A stretch of DNA of 18,387 nt from UBA8231 sp964512165 (lineage in GTDB: Bacteria; Latescibacterota; UBA2968; UBA8231): NCBI GenBank assembly GCA_964512165.1, contig CAZEHQ010000068.1, positions 1 through 18,387 on the forward strand. The letters run 5' to 3'. The stretch's first letter is position 1. Each line of letters opens with the position of its first letter. A program made the position numbers and the translations under genes. Below, in pieces: positions 1 through 6,936 of this stretch. The notes beneath the pieces are model-generated. The model was given only the letters and a program-made list of their open reading frames with translations. It was not told the DNA's origin and did no database searches.

Positions 1-12
1 GGAGATCTCCCC

Positions 13-1020
13 GTGTCCCCTGCGCATTCCGCCGTCGCGGCGATCACGGCGGTGGAGCGCGCCCTGCCCGACAAGGTGGTCACCAACCTCGACCTCGAGC
101 GCGTCGTCGACAGCTCCGACGCCTGGATCCGCGAGCGCACCGGAATCCGCGAGCGCCGGATCCTCGAAGAGGCCGGCATCTCCACCCTGGCCACCCAGGT
201 CGCCGAGGGCTTGCTCCGGCGCACCGGGACGGCCGCCGAGCAGGTCGACCTGATCATCGTGGCGACGATGACGCCCGACATGCTCCTTCCCTCCACGGCC
301 TGCCTGGTGCAGGCGGCCGTCGGCGCCACCCGCGCCTGGGCCTTCGACCTCCAGGCCGCCTGCTCGGGGTTCGTCTACGCCCTGGTCTCGGGGGCCCAGT
401 TCATCGCCACCGGGGCACACCGCAAGGTGATGGTCATCGGCGCCGACAAGATGAGCGCCGTCGTCGATCCCACCGACCGCGCCACCTGCGTCCTCTTCGG
501 CGACGGCGCCGGAGGGGTTCTGCTCGAGCCGGCGCAGGGTGAGAACGAGGGGATCGTGGACTTCGAGCTGCACGCCGACGGCCGCGGCGGCAAGGATCTC
601 TTCATACGCGCCGGCGGCAGCCTGCACCCGGCGACCCGGGAGACTGTGGATGCCCGGGACCACGTCCGTCACCAGGAGGGACGGGCGGTCTTCCGCTTCG
701 CCTTCCAGCGGATGGCGGAGGTCTCGCTCTCCCTGCTGGAGCGCAACGGACTGACCCCGAAGGACCTGAAGCTGTTCGTCCCGCACCAGGCGAACCAGCG
801 GATCATCACCGCCACCGCCGAGCGCATGGGCCTGGAGGAGGAGCGAGTGCTGAGCAACATCGAACACTACGCCAACACCACGGCCGGTACCGTGCCCATC
901 GCCCTCTCCGAGGCGGCGGAGGAGGGCCGCCTGGAACCCGGAGACCTGTTACAGATGACGGCCGTCGGCGCCGGTCTCACCTGGGGCAGCGTCCTCATGC
1001 GCTGGGGCCGGGTCTCGTGA
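13..1020 (+). CDS. fabH: Beta-ketoacyl-ACP synthase III (FabH)
   Basis: FabH starts type II fatty acid synthesis in the cytoplasm by condensing an acyl-CoA primer (usually acetyl-CoA) with malonyl-ACP. The 335-residue product has normal family length. The thiolase-fold triad is visible: Cys117 in AACSGF, His258 in PHQANQR and Asn288 in YANTTAG. The early segment DAWIRERTGIRERR (about residues 36-49) is also typical. The start is GTG at 13, with a GGAG ribosome-binding site at 1-4 and 8 bases of spacing; no earlier start fits in the window. The stop overlaps the fabD start in a GTGA, so the two are probably translationally coupled. In many bacteria plsX precedes fabH, but that region lies outside the window. 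Identification is by motif; primer preference (acetyl or branched) cannot be read from the sequence. Confidence 0.97.
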   Translation: MSPAHSAVAAITAVERALPDKVVTNLDLERVVDSSDAWIRERTGIRERRILEEAGISTLATQVAEGLLRRTGTAAEQVDLIIVATMTPDMLLPSTACLVQAAVGATRAWAFDLQAACSGFVYALVSGAQFIATGAHRKVMVIGADKMSAVVDPTDRATCVLFGDGAGGVLLEPAQGENEGIVDFELHADGRGGKDLFIRAGGSLHPATRETVDARDHVRHQEGRAVFRFAFQRMAEVSLSLLERNGLTPKDLKLFVPHQANQRIITATAERMGLEEERVLSNIEHYANTTAGTVPIALSEAAEEGRLEPGDLLQMTAVGAGLTWGSVLMRWGRVS

Positions 1021-1943
1021 GCGCCGGGACCGCCTTTCTCTTTCCCGGCCAGGCCTCCCAGTTCGTCGGCATGGGGGCCGATCTCCGGGAGCGCCATCCC
1101 ACGGTCCGGGAGACCTTCGAGGAGGCCGACGGAATACTCGGATTCGACCTGTCGCGGGTCTGCTTCGAGGGACCGATGGAGCGCCTCAGCCAGACCGAGA
1201 TCACCCAGCCGGCGGTGTACGTGCACAGCGTCGCCGCGAGCCGCCTGCTGGCGGAGCGCGGCCTTCGCCCGGACGCGGTGGCGGGCCACAGCCTCGGGGA
1301 GTACTCGGCCCTCACCGCCGCCGGGGTGCTCGACTTTCCCGAGGGCCTGTCCCTGGTGCGGGAGCGGGGGCGCCTGATGCAGGCCGCCGGCGCCGAGCGG
1401 CCGGGGAAGATGGCGGCCGTCATCGGCCTCGACGACGACGTCGCGGCGGGTCTGTGCGAGGAGATCGGTCCCGAGGTGGTGCCCGCCAACTACAACTCCC
1501 CGGGCCAGGTGGTCCTGTCCGGCGAGTCGGGGGCGGTGGAGAGAGCCATGGCCGCCGCCGAGGCGGCCGGCGCCCGGAGGGTTGTCGAGCTGCCGGTGAG
1601 CGGAGCCTTTCACTCCCCTCTCATGGCGTCTGCCGCCGAAGGCCTGGCGCCCCGGCTGGCGGCGACCCGATTCAGCCCCCCCTCGGTGCCCGTGGTGACC
1701 AACGTGACCGCTGCGCCCGAGACCGATCCCCGCGCCTTGCGGCGCCTCCTCTTCGAGCAGATGACGGCTCCCGTGCGCTGGACGGAGTCGGTGCGGGCCC
1801 TCTCCGCCATGGGGGTGGAGCGGGCCTTCGAGGTCGGTCCCGGCAGCGTGCTGAAGGGTCTGAGCCGACGCATCCTCCGCGGCCTGAGGGTGGAGACCGC
1901 GGGCACCGCCGAGGAGATGAGCGGTCTCGAAACCGGTGTCTGA
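1017..1943 (+). CDS. fabD: Malonyl-CoA:ACP transacylase (FabD)
   Basis: FabD moves the malonyl group from CoA to acyl carrier protein, supplying the extender for every elongation cycle. The 308-residue product has the family landmarks: FPGQ at residues 9-12 (oxyanion-hole Gln12 region), the nucleophile elbow GHSLGE with Ser92, Arg117 in the RERGRLMQ segment that binds the malonyl carboxylate, and His199 in GAFHSPLM. The GTG start at 1017 overlaps the fabH stop by four bases (GTGA), so ribosomes probably reinitiate from fabH. The gene ends 19 bases before the fabG start. Length and catalytic residues match E. coli FabD closely; nothing looks degraded. Confidence 0.97.
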   Translation: MSAGTAFLFPGQASQFVGMGADLRERHPTVRETFEEADGILGFDLSRVCFEGPMERLSQTEITQPAVYVHSVAASRLLAERGLRPDAVAGHSLGEYSALTAAGVLDFPEGLSLVRERGRLMQAAGAERPGKMAAVIGLDDDVAAGLCEEIGPEVVPANYNSPGQVVLSGESGAVERAMAAAEAAGARRVVELPVSGAFHSPLMASAAEGLAPRLAATRFSPPSVPVVTNVTAAPETDPRALRRLLFEQMTAPVRWTESVRALSAMGVERAFEVGPGSVLKGLSRRILRGLRVETAGTAEEMSGLETGV

Positions 1944-1962
1944 ATTCTCACGAGGGAGAGCG

Positions 1963-2709
1963 ATGGCAGATCTCGACGGCAAGGCAGCCCTGGTCACCGG
2001 CGGATCTCGCGGCATCGGGCGGGCGATCGCCCTGCGCCTGGCGGCGGAGGGCGCGGCCGTGGCCGTCTGCGCGCGCACCGAGTCGGCGGCGAAGTCAACG
2101 GCCGCCGAGATCGCCGCCCTGGGCGTGCCGTCCCTTGCGTGCGCGGCGGACGTCTCCGACGCCGGCCAGGCAGCGGAGACGGTGCAGCGGACGATCTCCG
2201 AGCTGGGGGGCATCCACATCCTCGTCAACAACGCCGGCATCCGGCGCGACAGCCTCCTGCTGCGCATGAAGGAGGAGGACTGGGACGCGGTGCTGGCGAC
2301 CAATCTCAAGGGCGCCTTTCACTGCACCAAGGCGGCGGCCCGGCCGATGATGCGCGCCCGGGAGGGGCGGATCATCTCCATCTCCTCCGTGGCGGGGATC
2401 GTGGGCAACGCCGGCCAGGCCAACTACTCGGCCTCGAAGGCGGGACTGATCGGCTTCACCAAGAGTCTGGCCCGCGAGATGGCCTCGCGCGGCGTCACCG
2501 TCAATGTCGTCGCCCCCGGGTACGTGCCGGATACGGGAATGACGTCCGAGCTCCCGGAGGAGGCCGTCGAGCATCTGATGGCTCACGTGCCCCTGGCCCG
2601 GACGGGCACACCGGAGGAGGTGGCCGACGCCGTGGCTTTCCTCGCTTCCCAACGGGCCGCCTACATCACCGGGCAGGTGCTGGCCGTCGACGGCGGCATG
2701 ACGATGTAG
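1963..2709 (+). CDS. fabG: 3-oxoacyl-ACP reductase (FabG)
   Basis: FabG is the NADPH-dependent classical SDR that reduces 3-ketoacyl-ACP to 3-hydroxyacyl-ACP. The 248-residue product shows the cofactor motif TGGSRGIG (12-19), NNAG (89-92), and the catalytic set Asn114, Ser142, Tyr155 and Lys159 (YSASK). The C-terminus AYITGQVLAVDGGMTM is typical of FabG. I chose ATG 1963 because a purine-rich GAGGGAGAG lies just upstream (1952-1960) and the product then starts like other FabGs; the frame is open to 1936, which would overlap fabD. The mobile loop after the conserved APG reads GYVPDTGMT, where most FabGs have GFIETDMT or similar, giving one extra residue and Gly in place of Asp. Function should still be the standard one. 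Confidence 0.96.
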   Translation: MADLDGKAALVTGGSRGIGRAIALRLAAEGAAVAVCARTESAAKSTAAEIAALGVPSLACAADVSDAGQAAETVQRTISELGGIHILVNNAGIRRDSLLLRMKEEDWDAVLATNLKGAFHCTKAAARPMMRAREGRIISISSVAGIVGNAGQANYSASKAGLIGFTKSLAREMASRGVTVNVVAPGYVPDTGMTSELPEEAVEHLMAHVPLARTGTPEEVADAVAFLASQRAAYITGQVLAVDGGMTM

Positions 2710-2737
2710 CCGGGCGGCGCGGGATCCAGGACCCCGG

Positions 2738-2766
2738 TTGCGCCGTCTCAGGACCCTGCATATATA
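2738..2766 (+). promoter_or_regulatory. Possible sigma70-type promoter for acpP
   Basis: The 121-bp fabG-acpP interval holds the only clearly AT-rich island in this block. TTGCGC (2738-2743) lies 17 bases before TATATA (2761-2766), which would place a transcription start near 2773 and give a leader of about 58 bases ending in a strong AAGGAGGAG ribosome-binding site (from 2817). The hexamers match the consensus at 3 and 4 of 6 positions, so this is suggestive only. A separate promoter would suit acpP, whose product is needed in large molar excess. A GC-rich stem can form from 2715-2720 with 2740-2745 and overlaps the -35 element. Confidence 0.4.
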
Positions 2767-2830
2767 GGTGAACCGCCCGGGTAACGTTGCCCATCCCCCG
2801 ATTCGGCAAGCGCACAAGGAGGAGACCTGC

Positions 2831-3070
2831 ATGCCAACCATCGAAGAGCGGGTACGCGACCTGATCGTCGAACAGCTCGGCGTCAATGCCGAGCAGGTGA
2901 CCAGGGAGGCGTCCTTCATCGACGACCTCGGCGCCGACTCGCTGGACACGGTCGAGCTGGTCATGGCCTTCGAGGAGGAGTTCGGCCTCGATATCCCCGA
3001 CGAGGACGCCGAGAAGATCGTTTCCGTCACCGACGCCATTAAGTTCCTCGAAGAGAACGCCAAGGCCTGA
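2831..3070 (+). CDS. acpP: Acyl carrier protein (AcpP)
   Basis: This small acidic protein carries growing acyl chains on a 4'-phosphopantetheine arm between the fatty acid synthesis enzymes. The product is 79 residues, the usual size. The attachment site is Ser37 within LGADSLDTVELVMAFEEEF, the canonical start of helix II. The start is ATG 2831, preceded by the strongest Shine-Dalgarno sequence in the window (AAGGAGGAG from 2817). An in-frame GTG upstream at 2768 would add 21 atypical residues and is rejected. It lies between fabG and fabF, ending 10 bases before fabF. High translation is expected from the ribosome-binding site, in line with ACP abundance. Confidence 0.98.
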   Translation: MPTIEERVRDLIVEQLGVNAEQVTREASFIDDLGADSLDTVELVMAFEEEFGLDIPDEDAEKIVSVTDAIKFLEENAKA

Positions 3071-3080
3071 GGCGGCGGTC

Positions 3081-4322
3081 GTGGCGCGGCGGAGAGTGGT
3101 GGTCACCGGTCTCGGGGTGCTGGCCCCGAACGGCAACGATCCCGTCGCCTACTGGGACGCCCTGACCAACGGCCGTTCCGGCATCGGGCCCATCACCCGC
3201 TTCGACACCACGGGCCAGAAGGTCACCATCGCGGGGGAGGTCAAGGGCTTCGATCCCGAGTCCTGCCTCGACCGCAAGGAGGTTCGCCGCAACGACGCCT
3301 TCGTCCAGTACGGCGTGTATGCGGCCACCCAGGCCTTCGCCGACGCCGGCCTCGACATGGACCGCGTCCGGTCCGAGCGCGTAGGCGTCATCTTCGGCTC
3401 CGGCATCGGCGGCATCGCCACCCTCGAGGACCAGCACTCCGTGCTCGGCGAGCGCGGGCCTGGGCGCCTGAGCCCGTTCTTCGTCCCCATGATCATCAGC
3501 GACATGTCGGCGGGGATGATCTCCATCAAGCTCGGCGCCCGAGGCCCCAACTACACCACCGTGTCGGCCTGCGCCTCGGCGGCCCACGCCATCGGCGAGG
3601 CGGGGCGCAAGATCCAGTACGGCGACGCCGATGTCATGGTCACCGGCGGCACCGAGGCCGCCGTCACGCCCCTGTCCGTGGCCGGCTTCGCCGCCGCCCG
3701 GGCCCTGTCCGTGCGCAACGACGAGCCGCAGCGGGCGAGCCGGCCCTTCGACGCCGACCGCGCCGGCTTCGTCCTCGGCGAGGGGGCCGGGGCCCTGGTT
3801 CTGGAGGAGTACGAGCATGCCCGCCGCCGGGGCGCCGAGGTCTACGGCGAGTTCCGCGGACTCGGATTCACCGCCGACGCCTACCACATCACCGACATGG
3901 CTCCCGAGGGAGAGGGCGGCGCCCGGGCGATGCGCCTGGCCCTGGAGGACGCCCGCCTCGACCCGGGGGGGATCGGCTACGTCAACGCCCACGGCACCTC
4001 GACCGTGGTCGGTGACCCGCAGGAGACGGCGGCGCTGAAAGGCGTTTTCGGCGACCGGGCGGAGGGGCTGGCCGTGAGCTCCACCAAGTCGATGACCGGG
4101 CACCTCCTCGGCGCCGCGGGCGCCGTCGAGAGCATCGCCTGCCTGCTCGCCCTCAAGCACGGAGTGCTGCCTCCGACGATCAACTACGAAACCCCCGACC
4201 CGGCCTGCGATCTCGACTACGTGGCCAACGAGGCCCGCGAGGCGCAGGTCGACGCCGTGATGAACAACTCCTTCGGTTTCGGCGGCCACAACGCCGCCCT
4301 CGTCTTCACCCGCGCTGCCTGA
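3081..4322 (+). CDS. fabF: Beta-ketoacyl-ACP synthase II (FabF)
   Basis: FabF performs the elongating Claisen condensation of acyl-ACP with malonyl-ACP. The 413-residue product matches the family in length and carries Cys164 (VSACAS), His304 (NAHGTST), Lys336 (SSTKSMTGH), His341 and the gatekeeper Phe400 in NNSFGFGGHN. The start is GTG 3081, giving MARRRVVVTGLG, a normal KAS II opening. The ribosome-binding site is poor: only a GAGG overlapping the acpP stop. Translation may therefore depend on coupling with acpP, 10 bases upstream. The stop overlaps the left arm of the inverted repeat before rnc. FabF rather than FabB is favoured by length and gene order. Confidence 0.97.
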   Translation: MARRRVVVTGLGVLAPNGNDPVAYWDALTNGRSGIGPITRFDTTGQKVTIAGEVKGFDPESCLDRKEVRRNDAFVQYGVYAATQAFADAGLDMDRVRSERVGVIFGSGIGGIATLEDQHSVLGERGPGRLSPFFVPMIISDMSAGMISIKLGARGPNYTTVSACASAAHAIGEAGRKIQYGDADVMVTGGTEAAVTPLSVAGFAAARALSVRNDEPQRASRPFDADRAGFVLGEGAGALVLEEYEHARRRGAEVYGEFRGLGFTADAYHITDMAPEGEGGARAMRLALEDARLDPGGIGYVNAHGTSTVVGDPQETAALKGVFGDRAEGLAVSSTKSMTGHLLGAAGAVESIACLLALKHGVLPPTINYETPDPACDLDYVANEAREAQVDAVMNNSFGFGGHNAALVFTRAA

Positions 4323-4347
4323 GGATCCGCCTTGCCGACGGATCCTC
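4321..4347 (+). promoter_or_regulatory. Perfect 9-bp inverted repeat enclosing the rnc start
   Basis: GAGGATCCG (4321-4329) is perfectly repeated in inverted form as CGGATCCTC (4339-4347), with a nine-base loop (4330-4338). In RNA the left arm contains the GAGGA ribosome-binding site and the loop holds the TTG start (4332) proposed for rnc. The hairpin could therefore mask rnc translation or be a processing site. No U-run follows, so it is not an intrinsic terminator. RNase III mRNAs are autoregulated by 5' stem-loops in E. coli, but this stem is much shorter than a usual RNase III substrate. Its role is inferred; the repeat itself is plain. Confidence 0.5.
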
Positions 4348-5114
4348 CCCACCCGCGGATGGGTTGGATTCGCACCGCTCTCGCCCGGCTCGGCCTGAGG
4401 CCGTCGGCGGCCGAGGTGCCGCGCCCACGGCTCCGGGCCCTCGAGAGCCGGCTCGGGTACCGGTTCCGCGATCCCCGCCTCCTCGCCCACGCCCTCAAGC
4501 ACCGCTCCTACGTGTACGCCAACCAGGGCCACGGGGTCGATTCCAACGAGCGCCTGGAGTACCTCGGCGACGCCGTCCTCGACCTCGTGGTGGCGGACCA
4601 CCTGTTCCACCGTTACCGCGACCGGCGTGAGGGAGACCTGACGCAGATGAAATCCCTGGCCGTGAGCCGCGCCCTCCTGGCCCGCCGCGCGCGAGCGATG
4701 GGCCTGGGCGGCCACATTCTTCTCAGTCCCGAGGAGAGAGCCGCCGGCGGCGCCGACCAGGACTCGATCCTCAGCGACGCCTTCGAGGCCGTCATCGGCG
4801 CCCTCTACCTCGACGGGGGGCTGCGTCCGGCGCGCCGCTTCGTCGAGGCCCTGGTCCTGCGCGACATGGAAGGGCTGGTGGGCGGGGAGGACTTCGTCAA
4901 CTTTAAGAGCAAGCTCCTCGAGCATGTGCAGGGACAGGGAGAAGGCCACCCCCGGTACCAAGTGCAGGGCGAGCGCGGTCCGGACCACGACAAGGTCTTC
5001 AGCGTCGATGTGAGCGTCACGGGGCAGACCATCGGCCGGGGGCAGGGGCGCTCCAAGAAGGAGGCCCAGCAGATGGCCGCCCGGGACGCGCTGCAGAGCC
5101 TCGGGGAGATCTGA
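4332..5114 (+). CDS. rnc: Ribonuclease III
   Basis: RNase III cuts double-stranded RNA, including the 30S rRNA precursor. From TTG 4332 the product is 260 residues. The endonuclease signature NERLEYLGDAVLDL spans 72-85, with Glu73, Glu76 and Asp80; EGDLTQMKS follows, and the second metal-binding pair is Asp149 and Glu152 (SDAFEAVIGALYLDGG). A double-stranded RNA-binding domain covers about 188-258, with the GRSKKEAQQMAARDAL helix near the end. TTG 4332 has GAGGA six bases upstream; ATG 4359 is an alternative giving 251 residues but lacks a clear ribosome-binding site. Either start leaves an N-terminal extension before the usual domain start. The stop shares TGATG with the next gene. The fabF-rnc order recurs in several phyla. 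Confidence 0.95.
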   Translation: MPTDPPHPRMGWIRTALARLGLRPSAAEVPRPRLRALESRLGYRFRDPRLLAHALKHRSYVYANQGHGVDSNERLEYLGDAVLDLVVADHLFHRYRDRREGDLTQMKSLAVSRALLARRARAMGLGGHILLSPEERAAGGADQDSILSDAFEAVIGALYLDGGLRPARRFVEALVLRDMEGLVGGEDFVNFKSKLLEHVQGQGEGHPRYQVQGERGPDHDKVFSVDVSVTGQTIGRGQGRSKKEAQQMAARDALQSLGEI

Positions 5115-5926
5115 TGTCCATGCGCTTCCTGGACACGGGGGCGCTGCCGGGGGCGCTCAACATGGCCGTCGACGACGTCCTCCTCGACGCCGCCCGCGAC
5201 GGCGGCGGCCCGATCCTGCGCACCTACGGGTGGAGCCCCCCGGCGATCAGTCTCGGTTTCGGCCAGCGCGCCCAGGAGGCCGTCGACGTCGGGCGTTGCC
5301 GGGACCTCGGCATCGACATCGTTCGCCGCCCCACGGGGGGCCGGGCGGTCCTGCACTGGAACGAGATCACCTACAGCTTTCACTGCGCCGAGGGCGAGGG
5401 CCCCGCGGCCCACGCCCTGCCGGAGGCGTGCCGCATCCTCGGGGAGTGTCTGGCCGAGGGCCTGCGGCGCGGTGGAGTCGACGTCGAGCTGGCTCCCGGG
5501 GGGCGTCCCGGGGCCCGGCACGGGGCCTGCTTCGCCAGCGCCTCGCGCTGGGAGCTGACCAGCGGCGGCCGAAAGCTGGTGGGCAGCGCCCAGCGCCGCA
5601 CGCGGGGGGCGTTGCTGCAGCACGGTTCCCTGCTGGCCGGGCCGGAGCACCTGCGCCTGGCGGAGCTGATCCCGGCTCCGCGGCAGGGGGACACGTCTCT
5701 GGAGGCTGCGAGCACGCACCTGGCCGAGTGCGCCGGGCAGCCCCTGGACAGGGATCGCCTCGTGGGCTGCCTGGCCGCCGGCTTCGGACAGGTCCTCGGC
5801 CTGCCGGTGCGCGAGGCGCCGCTGACCTCGGCGGAGCGGCGGCGGGCCGAGATCCTGGCCCGGGAGACGTACGGCACCGAGGGCCACGCCCTGCGGGCCA
5901 CTGACGCTGCCCCACTCTCCCGGTGA
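5114..5926 (+). CDS. lipM: Octanoyltransferase, LipM-type (lipoate ligase fold)
   Basis: This 270-residue protein belongs to the BPL/LplA/LipB superfamily. It has RRPTGGRAVLH (71-81), the lipoyl/octanoyl-binding segment, and GACFASASRWEL with Cys139, followed by GRKLVGSAQRR with Lys154 and LLQHGSLL. A Cys in this GxCF position is the acyl-thioester nucleophile of LipM, which transfers octanoate from octanoyl-ACP to a lipoyl domain or GcvH; LplA ligases lack it. I therefore favour octanoyltransferase (EC 2.3.1.181) over an ATP-dependent lipoate ligase. ATG 5114 overlaps the rnc stop (TGATG), so translation is probably coupled. Co-transcription with the fatty acid genes makes sense because octanoyl-ACP is the substrate. 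No lipA is present in the window. Confidence 0.82.
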   Translation: MSMRFLDTGALPGALNMAVDDVLLDAARDGGGPILRTYGWSPPAISLGFGQRAQEAVDVGRCRDLGIDIVRRPTGGRAVLHWNEITYSFHCAEGEGPAAHALPEACRILGECLAEGLRRGGVDVELAPGGRPGARHGACFASASRWELTSGGRKLVGSAQRRTRGALLQHGSLLAGPEHLRLAELIPAPRQGDTSLEAASTHLAECAGQPLDRDRLVGCLAAGFGQVLGLPVREAPLTSAERRRAEILARETYGTEGHALRATDAAPLSR

Positions 5927-6936
5927 CGGCCGTGCCCCCTGCGCCCCCAGGCCCGGCGTCCGGCGAAGAGCCGGTTCTCGAGGTGCGCGATCTGCGCACC
6001 TGGTTCCACACCCGGAGCGGCATCGGACGCGCTGTCGACGGACTCTCCTTCCACCTCGGCCGGGGCGAGACCCTGGGGCTGGTGGGTGAGAGCGGCTGCG
6101 GCAAGAGCCTCGCCGCCCTGTCCGTGCTGCGGCTGGTCTCCTCTCCGGGCCGAATCGAGGGGGGCCGGGTCCGGCTCCGGGGGCGCGATCTCCTCGACCT
6201 GGAGGAGGAGGAGATGCGGGCTGTCCGGGGCAACGAAATCGCCATGATCTTCCAGGAGCCGATGACCAGCCTCAATCCGGTCCTGACCTGCGGCGACCAG
6301 ATCGCCGAGGCCGTCCGCAGGCACCGGAACGCGGGCCGGCAGGAGGCGCGGGAGCGGGCCGTCGACATGATGCGCAGGGTTGGCATCCCGGCTCCGGAGC
6401 AGCGCGTCGACGAGTACCCGCACCAGCTGAGCGGCGGCATGCGGCAGCGGGTCATGATCGCCATGGCCCTGTCCTGCACCCCCGACGTGCTCATCGCCGA
6501 CGAGCCGACCACGGCCCTCGACGTGACCACCCAGGCCCAGATCCTGGACCTGCTGCAACGGCTGCAGGCCGAGTTCCACATGGCCGTCCTGCTCATCACC
6601 CACGATCTCGGCGTCGTGGCCGAGACCGCCGACAGGGTGGCGGTGATGTACGCGGGGCGCATCGTGGAGACGGCAGCGACGGCGCGGCTCTTCGCCGACC
6701 CCCGGCATCCGTACACGAGAGGGCTGCTGCGCTCGGTCCCGCCGCTCGAGGGTCCCCTGAACCGCCTGGAGGTCATCCCCGGCCGCGTCCCCGAGGCCAC
6801 CGATTTCCCTTCGGGCTGCCGCTTCCACCCCCGGTGCCCCCTGGCGGAGGAACGCTGCCGCGGCCAATCCCCGCCCCTGGAGGAGGTCGGCCCCGGCCAC
6901 GGCGCTGCCTGTTGGAGGTGGGATGCCTCCGTCTGA
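5923..6936 (+). CDS. oppD: Oligopeptide/dipeptide ABC transporter ATPase (OppD/DppD-like)
   Basis: This cytoplasmic ATPase would energise import of peptides or related substrates as half of an OppD-OppF heterodimer. The 337-residue product carries Walker A GESGCGKS (55-62), the Q-loop in IFQEPMTSLNPV, signature LSGGMRQR (169-176), Walker B VLIADEPT (189-196) and switch His227 (THDLG). The C-terminal oligo_HPY region has HPYTRGLL and four cysteines (299, 305, 312, 330) spaced like the iron-sulfur ligands described in DppD. GTG 5923 overlaps the lipM stop in a GTGA. It overlaps oppF by 14 bases. No permease (OppB/C) or binding protein (OppA) gene is in the window, so the partner pores and the substrate are unknown. 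Confidence 0.9.
   Translation: MTAVPPAPPGPASGEEPVLEVRDLRTWFHTRSGIGRAVDGLSFHLGRGETLGLVGESGCGKSLAALSVLRLVSSPGRIEGGRVRLRGRDLLDLEEEEMRAVRGNEIAMIFQEPMTSLNPVLTCGDQIAEAVRRHRNAGRQEARERAVDMMRRVGIPAPEQRVDEYPHQLSGGMRQRVMIAMALSCTPDVLIADEPTTALDVTTQAQILDLLQRLQAEFHMAVLLITHDLGVVAETADRVAVMYAGRIVETAATARLFADPRHPYTRGLLRSVPPLEGPLNRLEVIPGRVPEATDFPSGCRFHPRCPLAEERCRGQSPPLEEVGPGHGAACWRWDASV

Noticed and set aside
867..2309. Minus-strand frame of 480 codons across fabH, fabD and fabG
   Set aside because: It is an antisense shadow with low-complexity composition and no recognisable domain, lying across three certain genes.
2768..2830. Upstream in-frame GTG start for acpP
   Set aside because: The extra 21 residues do not match ACPs, and ATG 2831 has a strong AAGGAGG site at proper spacing.
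3039..4988. Minus-strand frame of 649 codons opposite fabF and rnc
   Set aside because: Gly/Val/Glu/His-rich composition with no domain; fabF and rnc on the plus strand have all catalytic residues.
5114..5926. Calling this gene an LplA lipoate ligase
   Set aside because: The Cys139 in a GxCF context and the absence of the C-terminal LplA accessory domain favour an octanoyltransferase.
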